From Chlamydiota bacterium (GTDB taxonomy: Bacteria; Chlamydiota; Chlamydiia; Chlamydiales; Parachlamydiaceae): a stretch of DNA of 64,000 bases. Below are positions 16,742 through 25,769 of this stretch, piece after piece. The notes beneath the pieces are model-generated. The model saw only the letters and a program-made list of their open reading frames with translations, searched no databases and was not told where the DNA came from. A program made the translations under genes and the position numbers. Location: assembly GCA_013285965.1 (NCBI GenBank), contig JABDGQ010000003.1, positions 72,332-136,331 on the forward strand, given 5' to 3'. Position 1 is the first letter of the stretch. Each line of letters opens with the position of its first letter.

Positions 16742-17599
16742 ATGAGTCAATCACATTATATCCATCCCACTGCTATTATTGCACCAGGCGTTACACTTGG
16801 GCATGATGTTTACATTGAACCATATGCAGTAATTAATTCACCGCACGTAGTACTTGGTGATGGCGTAGTCATTAAATCACATGCTTATATCGACGGTTAC
16901 ACTAGTATAGGTGATGGAACCACCATTTATCCAGGCGCAATTGTGGGGACAAAGACGCAAGATTTAAAATACCGTGGTGAAAAAACTTTTGTAAAAATAG
17001 GTAAACATTGTGATATTCGCGAATGTGTCACCATAAACTCTTCCTGCCAAGAAAATACAGAAGTTGTTATAGGAGATCATTGCTTAATTATGGCCTATTG
17101 TCACGTTGCGCATAATTGCACTGTGGGTAATCATGTAATAATGAGTAATAATGCTACTTTAGCAGGACATGTAACAGTAGAAGATTATGCCATTGTAGGT
17201 GGTATGACACCAATTCATCAATTTGTGCGCATTGGGTGCTATGCTATGGTTGGTGGCATGAGTCGCGTTACCCACGATATACCTCCCTATAGTATTGGTG
17301 CTGGCATTCCATTTAAATTTGGTGGCTTAAATTTAATTGGCTTAAAACGGCATGGCTTTTCGTTAGATACACGACGCGAATTAAGTAAGGCTTTTAAATT
17401 AATTTATCGTTCATCGTTGCATATCAATCAAGCCCTTGCCCAGATTGAACAGCAGCTTAAACCATTGCCTGAAATTAAACATTTTATCCAATTCTGTCGA
17501 CAAACTCGTCGTGGTTTAATGTGTTTAAGTGGCACCGAAGAAGAATTGTCAGAATTAGAAGATGAAGAAGAGCATGATGTTGCTCTTGGCAAGTGTTAG
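16742..17599 (+). CDS. lpxA: UDP-N-acetylglucosamine acyltransferase
   Basis: The 285-residue left-handed beta-helix trimer transfers a 3-hydroxyacyl chain to UDP-GlcNAc, the first step of lipid A synthesis. Hexapeptide repeats begin at IHPTAIIAPGVTLG. The catalytic His lies in CHVAHNCTVG. The C-terminal helical domain follows IGAGIPFKFGGLNLIGLKR. A highly acidic tail (EEELSELEDEEEHD) extends the C-terminus. The gene lies 30 bases after fabZ and 3 bases before fmt, in the order conserved across Chlamydiae. Confidence 0.97.
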   Translation: MSQSHYIHPTAIIAPGVTLGHDVYIEPYAVINSPHVVLGDGVVIKSHAYIDGYTSIGDGTTIYPGAIVGTKTQDLKYRGEKTFVKIGKHCDIRECVTINSSCQENTEVVIGDHCLIMAYCHVAHNCTVGNHVIMSNNATLAGHVTVEDYAIVGGMTPIHQFVRIGCYAMVGGMSRVTHDIPPYSIGAGIPFKFGGLNLIGLKRHGFSLDTRRELSKAFKLIYRSSLHINQALAQIEQQLKPLPEIKHFIQFCRQTRRGLMCLSGTEEELSELEDEEEHDVALGKC

Positions 17600-17602
17600 A
17601 TT

Positions 17603-18583
17603 ATGCGTATTGTTTTTTTTGGCACTCCCTTATTCTCAGCTGTCGTCTTAGAACATCTTTTTAAATCCGGTCTTAATATTGTCGCTGTTGTTTCAAAACC
17701 TGATAAACCGGCCGGGCGGGCACGCAAGTTGCAACCAACGGCTGTTAAAACTATGGCGCAAAACCTTAGTACTAATTTACCTGTTTATCAACCTCCAATT
17801 GTATCAACACCTGAATTTGAAACTATTCTAAAAAAATACGAGGCAGATTTATTTGTGGTAGTGGCTTATGGTGAAATTATCAAATCATTTTTGCTCCAAG
17901 TGCCTAAAATTGCATGCATTAATTTGCACACTAGTTTATTGCCTAAGTACCGCGGTGCAGCACCAATTCAAAGAGCTATTATGGGCGGTGAAAGTGAAAC
18001 TGGCGTTACCATTATGCATATGGCAAAAAAAATGGACGCTGGTGATCTCATTAGACAGGTGAAAGTACCCATAGCTTGTAATGCTACTTTTGGTGAGATC
18101 GAGCAGGCACTATGCAGTGCGGGGAAAGAAGTGCTATTAGAGGTGATTAATGCTTTTGCCGAGCATCAATCTTTGCCTAGGTGTGAGCAAGAACATGCTC
18201 TAGCTACGATCGCTCCAAAAATTGAACTTGAAGAATGTGAAATTAATTGGCAATTACCTGCAGCGCAAATACATGATTTAGTGCGTGGCGTTAACCCCAT
18301 TCCTGGCGCCTGGTGTTATATAACTGTAGATGGTGTAAAAAAACGGTTAAAAATTAATAAGACCTGCCTGACTAGTATTGAAACGGCTTTGGCTCCTGCA
18401 GCCATAATTAACCTAAACGAACATAAAGCTAATCTGGTTATTTCTACGGGCGCAGGCTCCTTGGAGCTGATAGAGGTGCAATTAGAAGGGCGCAAAGCTA
18501 CTTCATCTGCTGAATTTGCTCGCGGTGTATCGCGTAATACATTATCTTTTATTTGGCATAAATCATGCGATTCGCTAACGTAG
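17603..18583 (+). CDS. fmt: Methionyl-tRNA formyltransferase
   Basis: This 326-residue enzyme formylates initiator Met-tRNA with 10-formyltetrahydrofolate. The start RIVFFGTPLFSA is typical. The catalytic region holds INLHTSLLPKYRGAAPIQRAI and GVTIMHMAKKMDAGDLI. The C-terminal tRNA-binding domain contains VRGVNPIPGAW. It is the last gene of the lpxC cluster, and the order lpxA-fmt is also recalled from Chlamydia trachomatis. A stem (ATTCGC/GCGAAT) followed by T-rich sequence spans the stop codon. Confidence 0.97.
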   Translation: MRIVFFGTPLFSAVVLEHLFKSGLNIVAVVSKPDKPAGRARKLQPTAVKTMAQNLSTNLPVYQPPIVSTPEFETILKKYEADLFVVVAYGEIIKSFLLQVPKIACINLHTSLLPKYRGAAPIQRAIMGGESETGVTIMHMAKKMDAGDLIRQVKVPIACNATFGEIEQALCSAGKEVLLEVINAFAEHQSLPRCEQEHALATIAPKIELEECEINWQLPAAQIHDLVRGVNPIPGAWCYITVDGVKKRLKINKTCLTSIETALAPAAIINLNEHKANLVISTGAGSLELIEVQLEGRKATSSAEFARGVSRNTLSFIWHKSCDSLT

Positions 18584-18620
18584 GGGGCGAATATTTTGCT
18601 TTTAGTTTTGTTGTTTTTTG
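18570..18620 (+). terminator. Candidate terminator of the lpxC-fmt operon
   Basis: ATTCGC at 18570 pairs with GCGAAT at 18587 across the fmt stop codon. T-rich sequence follows (ATTTTGCTTTTAG, TTGTTGTTTTTTG). The stem is only 6 bp, so this is a weak candidate. Confidence 0.35.
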
Positions 18621-18752
18621 ATGCATGTGCGGCTGAAATGTGTTAAAAAATTGATTTATGGTTTTGAGAAAACCTTGCGCTACATTGTTATGTAAACATT
18701 GTGGTTATTTAAGTTGTTTTTATGTGAATTTTTGGTTTTCAAAAGGGAAATC

Positions 18753-18983
18753 ATGAGTGTAAAAAATCGCCAATCGCTTAGAGATGCTTTAAAAAAAAAG
18801 TTGTCTGCCTATGTACTAATAACCTGTAGCGAGCCTTCTATTGATGGGCAAATGAATGTAGAGATGACTTATCAAGGAGATAAGGCCTTAGTTTCTTATC
18901 TTCTACAAGGCGCTGTGATGTCTATGCTGGAAGAAGAGCCTTGCCAAAAACCAGTTCTAATCGATACAATCCATAAATCTTGA
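18753..18983 (+). CDS. Small unknown protein
   Basis: A 76-residue soluble protein starts at the ATG at 18753 after an AAAGGGAAA ribosome-binding site. An in-frame ATG at 18699 would add a hydrophobic stretch but has no clear ribosome-binding site, so the shorter form is preferred. The start MSVKNRQSLRDALKKKL is basic and amphipathic. The middle (INGQMNVEMTYQ-like) looks like a small beta-alpha fold. I do not recognise the family. It stands between fmt and the small membrane protein at 19078, with no operon signal to either. Confidence 0.5.
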   Translation: MSVKNRQSLRDALKKKLSAYVLITCSEPSIDGQMNVEMTYQGDKALVSYLLQGAVMSMLEEEPCQKPVLIDTIHKS

Positions 18984-19077
18984 ACTAATATATCTTAAAC
19001 ATATTAAAACATTAGTTTTATTAACTCAGGTTAGTATTTTATGTGTTTGGAAAATAACCTTAAGTTATAGGATTCAT

Positions 19078-19440
19078 ATGCAATACATAACCTTTAGCAA
19101 CGCTGCTCGTGTTTTACATTATTTATCTTCAAATAGCATCGATGTATTTAATGCTTATAGCGAGTCTATTTATTCTGTAGCCAAATCGATATTTATAGCG
19201 TTAGGTACTTTTTATTTATTGCGCAATCATCCTAATGTTTTTTTTAATGCCTTTTTCGTAGGCTTTTTTTTTGATCAGCAGATTGGTCGGATGATTGAAA
19301 ATATGCAATGTTTAAAAAAAAGTTATTCCATAGCTTTGACAATTCTTTCAGTGGGACTTTTTCCCTTGCAAACAAGAATGTTTGTCACTTTTTGCTACTC
19401 TGCTTATCTAGGATCGCAATTATCTCAACGCCGGGGATGA
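19078..19440 (+). CDS. Small membrane protein, two or more hydrophobic segments
   Basis: This 120-residue protein has hydrophobic stretches near residues 35-50 (SIFIALGTFYLL), 55-66 (FFNAFFVGFFF) and 85-115 (IALTILSVGLFPL, FVTFCYSAYLGSQL). A paired hydrophobic pattern of this kind is also seen in chlamydial inclusion-membrane (Inc) proteins, but no sequence motif proves that. The start has a TAGGAT ribosome-binding site. Its end overlaps the converging xerD gene by 16 bases. I do not recognise a family. Confidence 0.55.
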   Translation: MQYITFSNAARVLHYLSSNSIDVFNAYSESIYSVAKSIFIALGTFYLLRNHPNVFFNAFFVGFFFDQQIGRMIENMQCLKKSYSIALTILSVGLFPLQTRMFVTFCYSAYLGSQLSQRRG

Positions 19441-20300
19441 CAAGCATGAAAAGCGGCATTTAATTCATTAGTGGCTACATGTGTATAGAGATCAGTACTA
19501 CTAATGTTGGCGTGTCCTAACATCTCTTGTATCAAGCGTAAATCAGCCCCATTGTTCAACAAATGGGTGGCAAAAGAGTGCCGAAAGGTGTGTGGAAAAA
19601 TACATTTCTCAATATCAGCTTTTATAGCATAGTGTTTGATCAACTTCCACACTGTTATACGGTGTAATAAGCCCCCCTTTTTAGATAAGAATAAGTATTC
19701 AGAGCGTTTACATGAATTTTGATCGCGTAATGTTAGGTAATGATCTATTGCATTGAGAGCTTGTGATCCAAGTGGCACAATTCTTTCCTTACTACCTTTA
19801 CCTTTTACGCGCACATAGCAATCATCAACATCTGCGATTTTTAAATGACACAACTCTGATACACGCAATCCGCAAGCGTATAACAGCTCAAAGATGGCTC
19901 GATCACGCGCTCCCTGCAATGTATTGACATCTGGTTGTGCTAATAAATGCAACATTTCTTGTGGTGAGAGTATAGTAGGGATTAATTGCCATACTTTTGG
20001 AGTATCAAGCAACTGTGCGATATTATGCTCAATGTAGTCTTCTTTTTTCAGAAACCGAAAAAACACTTTTAGAGCAATTAAAGCGCGTGCTAGTGACGCT
20101 GAGGCATAAAGTTGCTCTTTTTTTAGAGCGATAAAATTAATAATATGCTGTTGCGTTACCTGATTCCAGTTATTAATATTCTGTCTCTGCAGTAAGAGCT
20201 TAAAATGATATATATCGCGCTTGTAGGCCTCGATAGTGTGTGAGGACAACCCTTTTTCCGATAAAAGGTAAGAGATAAAATCTGTTAAAAAAAATTCCAT
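19425..20300 (-). CDS. xerD: Tyrosine recombinase XerD-type
   Basis: The protein resolves chromosome dimers by strand exchange at dif. The N-terminal SAM-like domain begins MEFFLTDFISYLLSEKGLS. The catalytic domain shows Arg in ACGLRVSELCHL, Lys in VKGKGSKERIVPLG, His and Arg in HTFRHSFATHLLNN, His in EMLGHANISSTDLY, and the nucleophilic Tyr in DLYTHVA. The ending FHACHPRR resembles XerD rather than XerC. An ATG at 20300 gives 291 residues. An in-frame TTG at 20330 would give 301 and would use GAAAGAAG from the adjacent repeat as its ribosome-binding site. The choice is uncertain. It lies downstream of pgi on the same strand. Confidence 0.9.
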   Translation of the reverse strand: MEFFLTDFISYLLSEKGLSSHTIEAYKRDIYHFKLLLQRQNINNWNQVTQQHIINFIALKKEQLYASASLARALIALKVFFRFLKKEDYIEHNIAQLLDTPKVWQLIPTILSPQEMLHLLAQPDVNTLQGARDRAIFELLYACGLRVSELCHLKIADVDDCYVRVKGKGSKERIVPLGSQALNAIDHYLTLRDQNSCKRSEYLFLSKKGGLLHRITVWKLIKHYAIKADIEKCIFPHTFRHSFATHLLNNGADLRLIQEMLGHANISSTDLYTHVATNELNAAFHACHPRR

Positions 20301-20330
20301 AATGCGGGCCAAAATTGTCGATTTTTTCAA

Positions 20331-20369
20331 TAGACTTCTTTCGAAAATGTAGTTTCGAAAGAAATCTAA
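20331..20369. repeat. Family A element reduced to its two termini
   Basis: TAGACTTCTTTCGAAA is followed after a few bases by TTTCGAAAGAAATCTA. This is a 39-base element with almost no interior and TA at both ends. It lies between the pgi stop and the xerD start and can form a hairpin. Confidence 0.75.
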
Positions 20370-20381
20370 TAAAAACTTTTT

Positions 20382-21956
20382 TTATAAAAGGTGTTGTAAG
20401 TAAGCTGCAATTAACGGTGATACTTTTGTGTCTGCTTTATGCGAGCGCAAATCTTTGAAATAATCCAATATATTATTTGCTAATACTTTACCTAGTTGTA
20501 CACCTTCTTGGTCAAAAGAATTAATATTCCAAATAAAGCCTTGAAAAGCGACCTTATGCTCAAAAATCGCTAATAGCGATCCCAAAGCGTATGGGGTCAA
20601 TTGCTCGCCCAGTAATATACTATTAGGTCGATTCCCTGGAAAAAACTTATTGGGGTTATCGGCTTTTTGTCCACCAGCTAACGCTAAGCTCTGAGCAAAG
20701 AGGTTAGCTAGTAATTTTTCTTGTGAGCTAGTTCCACTAATCTGCACATCTTTAGCGAATTGATCTTTCTTAAAGCCAATAAAAGAGACTGGCACTACTG
20801 TAGTACCTTGGTGCAATAATTGGAAAAAGGAGTGTTGTGCGTTGGTACCTGGCTCTCCCCATATAATAGGGCCGGTTTGAAAATCGACTTTTTGGGCATG
20901 CTTATTGATTAACTTGCCATTTGATTCCATATCAAGTTGTTGCAAATGGGCAGCATAGCGATGAAGGCCCTGTGAGTAGGCTATAATCGCTAAAGTTTGA
21001 TAGTCAAGAAAATTTCGATTCCAGATTCCTAATAATGCCATTAACAATGGAATGTTGCGCGTGATATCCTTTTCAAGGGCCAGTTTATCTATGGCATGTG
21101 CCCCTTTGAGGAACTCCCAGTAGGTAGAAAAGCCAAAAGCAAAGGCTAACAAAAGGCCACCACTCATGGCAGTGGTAGAAAAGCGTCCACCCACCCATTC
21201 CCAAAGATGAAAAACTTGGCGATAAAGTTTCTGATCGTCAAGTAAACTGCCAGGCAAAGTGATTGCTACAAAATGGGCCTGTGCATCAAGGCCGAGCTCT
21301 TTGAAACGGTTGCGTACGATTTGTTCATTTGTATTTGTTTCCAGCGTGGAACCAGATTTTGAGCTAATTACAACCAAAGTTCGTGATGCATTAATTTTTT
21401 GGAGCGCCGCATTTACCTCATCAGGATCAACATTAGAAATAAAGTGGACTTGTCGCTTTTTGCGCAATAGGTGTTCCAGGGCGTGAAAATGAGCCCGTGG
21501 ACCCAAATCGGAGCCTCCAATACCAATCATCAATATTTCATCAATGGAATTCTCAACATCAAGTTGCTCGATAAAGCGGTGTAGTTTCTCTACCTCTTTG
21601 CGGGCAAGATCGGTGGCTGATTTGGCAGCGCTGCTGGTGCGTGGATCGTCAAAAAAATCACGTGTAGCGGTATGTAAAACAGCTCGATTTTCACATGGCA
21701 CATTCTGAATAAAATTCATAATTTGGCCATTTTGCATATCGGCCATTTTCTCAAAAACTTGGGCCTCCACTGCTAGTTCTTGCAGCGCTTGTATTACTTC
21801 TGGTGTGACCCGCTCAGTACCATATAATAGTTTGTAATCGGAGGCTTCACTCACATAAGTTTTCAAACGCTCTGGAGTAAGTTGATTTGGTTGCGCTAGA
21901 TTAATAGCGTTTTTTGCTAATGCTTGTAGAGTTTGTGCTGCCTTATATTTCATCAT
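20382..21956 (-). CDS. pgi: Glucose-6-phosphate isomerase
   Basis: The 524-residue enzyme interconverts glucose 6-phosphate and fructose 6-phosphate in glycolysis. Visible signatures are MIGIGGSDLGPRAHFHALEHLL, VISSKSGSTLETNTNE, GGRFSTTAMSGGLLLAFAFG, MESNGKLINKHAQ and GTNAQHSFFQLLHQGT. The catalytic Glu lies in the EPGTNAQHS region and the Lys near the C-terminus (QEGVQLGKVLAN). The length is close to other chlamydial Pgi proteins. ATG ATG at the start gives two equivalent choices. It stands upstream of xerD on the same strand. Confidence 0.97.
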   Translation of the reverse strand: MMKYKAAQTLQALAKNAINLAQPNQLTPERLKTYVSEASDYKLLYGTERVTPEVIQALQELAVEAQVFEKMADMQNGQIMNFIQNVPCENRAVLHTATRDFFDDPRTSSAAKSATDLARKEVEKLHRFIEQLDVENSIDEILMIGIGGSDLGPRAHFHALEHLLRKKRQVHFISNVDPDEVNAALQKINASRTLVVISSKSGSTLETNTNEQIVRNRFKELGLDAQAHFVAITLPGSLLDDQKLYRQVFHLWEWVGGRFSTTAMSGGLLLAFAFGFSTYWEFLKGAHAIDKLALEKDITRNIPLLMALLGIWNRNFLDYQTLAIIAYSQGLHRYAAHLQQLDMESNGKLINKHAQKVDFQTGPIIWGEPGTNAQHSFFQLLHQGTTVVPVSFIGFKKDQFAKDVQISGTSSQEKLLANLFAQSLALAGGQKADNPNKFFPGNRPNSILLGEQLTPYALGSLLAIFEHKVAFQGFIWNINSFDQEGVQLGKVLANNILDYFKDLRSHKADTKVSPLIAAYLQHLL

Positions 21957-22000
21957 TTTTTTACCTGTAAAAGTTATATTAGACTTTTTGCCTACTCAAG

Positions 22001-22657
22001 CTAATTTGTTTGCAAATATTGATTAAACCATAGCTTGGCTTGTTTGGCAACTTCTTCTAAACAGCCTGCCTCCTCAAATAAGTGTGTGGCGTGTGGGATG
22101 ATATTCATTTTTTTGGGACAATTTAATTTTTCATAAGCAGCCTGATTTAATTCAATTACCATGCCATCGTTTCCACCCACTATTAGAAGTGTGGGGGCAA
22201 TTACTTTTTCTAAAATGTTCATGGCTAAATCGGGGCGTCCACCGCGTGAAACAACTGCTTTAATGCTGTCAGGCCATTTTGCCGCAACATGTAAAGCTGC
22301 GGCTGCACCTGTGCTAGCACCAAATAATCCAATAACAAGACTTTTAGTAAGTTTTTGTGTAGTTAGCCATTGCACAACCTTATTCAAGCGTTCAGCTAAG
22401 AGATTAATATCGAATCTAGTTTGATAAATTTCATCTTCTTTTTTTGATAAAAGATCGATTAAAAGTGAAGCTAAACCAACTTCATTTAAAATATTGGCAA
22501 CAAAATTATTGCGCGGTGAAAAGCGACTACTGCCGCTGCCGTGTGCAAATAAGACCAAAGCGCTGGCATAAGGAGGTATTTTTAATAATCCTTCCATGGA
22601 TCCGCTGTCATGGGGAACATTGATTAATTGTTCTAATATTTGATCATTGTTGTTCAT
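22001..22657 (-). CDS. Alpha/beta hydrolase (dienelactone-hydrolase-like)
   Basis: This 218-residue protein has an alpha/beta-hydrolase core: LVLFAHGSGSSRFSPRN after the third strand, a nucleophile elbow GASTGAAAAL (Ser in GxSxG), Asp in VGGNDGMV and His in IPHATHLFEE. All three triad residues are present. The family acts on esters or small lactones, but the substrate is unknown. In many bacteria this type of hydrolase is recalled as fused to a phosphoribosyltransferase of exactly the type encoded by the next gene upstream. Here the two are separate genes 76 bases apart. Confidence 0.8.
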   Translation of the reverse strand: MNNNDQILEQLINVPHDSGSMEGLLKIPPYASALVLFAHGSGSSRFSPRNNFVANILNEVGLASLLIDLLSKKEDEIYQTRFDINLLAERLNKVVQWLTTQKLTKSLVIGLFGASTGAAAALHVAAKWPDSIKAVVSRGGRPDLAMNILEKVIAPTLLIVGGNDGMVIELNQAAYEKLNCPKKMNIIPHATHLFEEAGCLEEVAKQAKLWFNQYLQTN

Positions 22658-22733
22658 TAAATATTTTTAGGTCTCTGTTTGTCAATCAGTTTGATTTTAC
22701 CCGCGCTCTTTGCAGGCTTTAAAACCTGAATTT

Positions 22734-23363
22734 TTAGTTTTTTTCTAAAATGTGGATGACTTCCTGGTCTTCTACTTGTTTAAATTCGTCATAATAGGCA
22801 CTTACGCTACCTAGAAATTGATTATTATCAACTTCAAATCCCACAAATTCATCACTGTATTTCATTAGCATTGCGACCGTGTTTTTTGGGGCAATCGGTA
22901 CGGCTACTACGATTTTTTTTGGCTCTCTTTTTTTTAACTCTGCAATTCCCACAAGCATGGTCAAACCAGTAGCGATGCCATCATCGACTAATATTGCAAT
23001 TTTATTATGTACAGGTTGATCAGCTTTATCTTTTAAGTATAACTTTCGTTTTCGCTTAATTTCCTCTATTTGATGCTCTTTTTCATCATTTAACCAATGT
23101 GCATCAATGAAAGGTTGTTCCCGCTCAGATTCAACCATACAGCCACTTTCAGATACTGCAGCAATGGCATACTCAACTTGCTGTGGATGACCGATCTTAT
23201 GAGCAAAGAGCAAATCAAGGGGGGCGTGCAAAAAACTAGCAATTTCAGCAGCTAGCACCACACCACCACGCGGTAAAGCATAAACAACAACATCTTGATC
23301 TTGATACTTTTTTAGCTGTTGGCTAAGTCGCACTCCGGCATCATGGCGGTTTTTAAAATGCAT
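22734..23363 (-). CDS. Type I phosphoribosyltransferase-domain protein
   Basis: The 209-residue protein carries the PRPP-binding loop IAILVDDGIATGLTM and the upstream PRGGVVLAAEIA motif. This is the group annotated as predicted phosphoribosyltransferase, beginning with FKNRHDAGVRLSQQL. The base or nucleoside substrate is unknown for this subgroup. The ATG lies 7 bases downstream of the ddl-like gene on the same strand, and the alpha/beta hydrolase follows. Separate genes here probably still work together, since fused forms exist elsewhere (recalled knowledge). Confidence 0.83.
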   Translation of the reverse strand: MHFKNRHDAGVRLSQQLKKYQDQDVVVYALPRGGVVLAAEIASFLHAPLDLLFAHKIGHPQQVEYAIAAVSESGCMVESEREQPFIDAHWLNDEKEHQIEEIKRKRKLYLKDKADQPVHNKIAILVDDGIATGLTMLVGIAELKKREPKKIVVAVPIAPKNTVAMLMKYSDEFVGFEVDNNQFLGSVSAYYDEFKQVEDQEVIHILEKN

Positions 23364-23370
23364 TATTTAA

Positions 23371-25749
23371 TTACAATAGTCTAGTATTAATAATATTTTC
23401 TAATAATTGTACAGGTGTTAGCGGCGGTTCTTGTGCTAGACCTTGATGAAAAATAACAGTAGAAGGTGTTAAACCCGGTAAAGTGTTGGCTTCGATTAAA
23501 ATTAATTTATGTGAATGACAATTAAAAAAAACATCCAAACGAGCATAATTTTCAATCCCTAAATGTCGTGCCATATGGGCAACACCCTCTCTTATTTTAT
23601 CATTTAATTGTGCCGAAAGGATGGTTCTGGGTGGGGGAGTTAAATTAACACCTGTGCCTCCCTGAAATTTCTCCTCTAAACTGAGGACTGAACCCTCGGC
23701 TACAGTAATACTAGGATGCAATGCCAAGTAATTACCTTGTTTTTCAAGCACTCCCACGGTTAACTCAATCCAACCATTTTTTGGTGTATGATGTAAACTA
23801 TTTTCTTTAATGACAAGTAAGTCACTTTCAATAAATGGTTCTAATAAATAAGCATCTATATTTGAGGTAGGCATTTCAATGGGCATGCTTTGACCAACAA
23901 AAGTATTGGCAGGGATATGTGATACTTTTTGGCTTAAATAAGTAACATAAACTTTCAGATCAGCGGCGTTTTGCAATAGGGCAATACCAGCTGAACAACC
24001 ATCATTACACGGTTTAATGATTAAGTGCTCTGATGATAGTTTTAGAGAAGCCTTTTCCCATAACTGTGCACATGGCAAACTATTCACAGCTTTTAACAGG
24101 ACCTCTAGAGAGATTTTAAACTTTGGTAACGATGTCATCCATGAGCTATTTAACTGATTAATTTTTTCACCTGTGGCATACTTATCCATACACAAGGCTG
24201 AAACTTCTCCTCCCGAACCGTTAAATGGAATTTTATGCTCCTCCAATTGCCTTTGCCATACCCCATTTTCGCCATCGCCACCATGTAGGGCTAGAAATAC
24301 GAAAGCTTTGTTTTGCTGTGCATGTTGTAAAAAATCAGCCACTGAAATACTAAATGGATCGATAGATTTTTTTTGATCGATGCCAAGTTCCTGATTAATT
24401 GTGTCAATTAGCATTGCATCGGGATGACTTTTTACCGCTATGCAGTTTGTGTATATTTCCTCAACAGTATGATGTAGGCAATAACCATAGGGAAGTTGCC
24501 AAAGATCATTGTTCTGATCGATAAAATAGGGGATAGGTGTAAATGAATGTGATTGCAATAATTTTAACCATACATTAGTACCACTCATTAGCGATACTTG
24601 TCTTTCAGCGTTAGCTCCACCAAATACTACGTATACTGGTTTTTTACTCGCCGATTTTTGGGTAGCTTTTACTGGAAAAGTTAAATTATAACGTTGACAG
24701 GCGTTTTGTAAAATATAGGCAAGCGCGGTATGGTGTGTCATACCTAAGCTAGCAGCTTGTTGAAATAAAAAACTGTTTTGTTCAAGACCGCTGATGGGAT
24801 TAAAATCGGTAAAGCATATTTCATTGTTTGTTGTAACCCAGCCATCAATTCGTACAAAATCGCGCATAGCAAATATCTTAAAGATCTCTGTGGCTTGTCT
24901 ACGAATTTGTTTGATGATAGCTCTATCAAAGCGTGGCGGCGTATGATAAATGGCTTGATGCGAAGGTAAATATTTTTTGCGAAAATCAAATAGCTGATGA
25001 TTGTCATAGCTAAGTTCGATTTCAGTTGGTATTAACGCCACTGGCTCACCAAGATGATTCTCAAAGATAACAATAGTGAATTCACGCCCTTGGCAAAAAG
25101 ATTCAATAATTGCACGCGTGGCTAAGCCATTATTAAAAATAAAGCAAGTTTGTTGCATAGCTTCTGAAGGGGTGCTAACAGAAGCTACACCAATAGAAGA
25201 ACCGCCATAAGCAGGCTTTACCACGGCACGCTTCAAGCTATGCGAGGTAAAAAAACTTTCAATGAGGGTTGTTTGTTTATTTTGGCTATAATTAATAACC
25301 AATTGCGGAAGGGTGGGAAAGCCATTTTGTTGTAATATGGCGGCAGCCCAATCTTTATTAAACATATTTCTGCAACACTCTGCACTATTGCCAATAAACG
25401 GAATGGCATGCTCTTCTAGGAACGACTGCAGTTCACCATCCTCACCAAAACTTCCATGAATAAGTGGGAAAACTAAATCGACTGCCCGCAAAACTTCAAG
25501 CAATGCAGAAGCTGAAAGAAGTTCGGCTGTTTGTTGTAATTTAAAATCAAAATCAGCTGGGGTATTTGAATATAATTGTCCAGTCGATAAGAGATAAAAT
25601 TGCCGAACATAATCAACATAGAGGGGAATAATAGTAATGTTATCGTTTGATAAATGATCCATTACTGAGCGCGCCGAATTAAGCGAAATTCCTCTCTCAG
25701 GTGATGGCCCACCACAGATTAAAGCGATTTTAAAGGTGCTGTTTTGCAT
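23371..25749 (-). CDS. Tandem D-alanine-D-alanine ligase (two ATP-grasp halves)
   Basis: At 792 residues this is twice the usual Ddl length. The N-terminal half starts CGGPSPERGISLNSAR and contains HGSFGEDGELQSFLEEHAIPF. The C-terminal half restarts near residue 370 with YVVFGGANAERQVSLMSG and contains HGGDGENGVWQRQLEEHKIPF. The metal/ATP-binding end motif is canonical in the C-half (LIEANTLPGLTPST) but altered in the N-half (TDFNPISGLEQNS), which may be inactive or regulatory. The product joins two D-Ala for peptidoglycan precursors. Chlamydia carries Ddl fused to MurC (recalled), which is a different arrangement. It precedes the phosphoribosyltransferase gene. Confidence 0.88.
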   Translation of the reverse strand: MQNSTFKIALICGGPSPERGISLNSARSVMDHLSNDNITIIPLYVDYVRQFYLLSTGQLYSNTPADFDFKLQQTAELLSASALLEVLRAVDLVFPLIHGSFGEDGELQSFLEEHAIPFIGNSAECCRNMFNKDWAAAILQQNGFPTLPQLVINYSQNKQTTLIESFFTSHSLKRAVVKPAYGGSSIGVASVSTPSEAMQQTCFIFNNGLATRAIIESFCQGREFTIVIFENHLGEPVALIPTEIELSYDNHQLFDFRKKYLPSHQAIYHTPPRFDRAIIKQIRRQATEIFKIFAMRDFVRIDGWVTTNNEICFTDFNPISGLEQNSFLFQQAASLGMTHHTALAYILQNACQRYNLTFPVKATQKSASKKPVYVVFGGANAERQVSLMSGTNVWLKLLQSHSFTPIPYFIDQNNDLWQLPYGYCLHHTVEEIYTNCIAVKSHPDAMLIDTINQELGIDQKKSIDPFSISVADFLQHAQQNKAFVFLALHGGDGENGVWQRQLEEHKIPFNGSGGEVSALCMDKYATGEKINQLNSSWMTSLPKFKISLEVLLKAVNSLPCAQLWEKASLKLSSEHLIIKPCNDGCSAGIALLQNAADLKVYVTYLSQKVSHIPANTFVGQSMPIEMPTSNIDAYLLEPFIESDLLVIKENSLHHTPKNGWIELTVGVLEKQGNYLALHPSITVAEGSVLSLEEKFQGGTGVNLTPPPRTILSAQLNDKIREGVAHMARHLGIENYARLDVFFNCHSHKLILIEANTLPGLTPSTVIFHQGLAQEPPLTPVQLLENIINTRLL

Positions 25750-25769
25750 ATGACTTGTGTCTAAAACTT

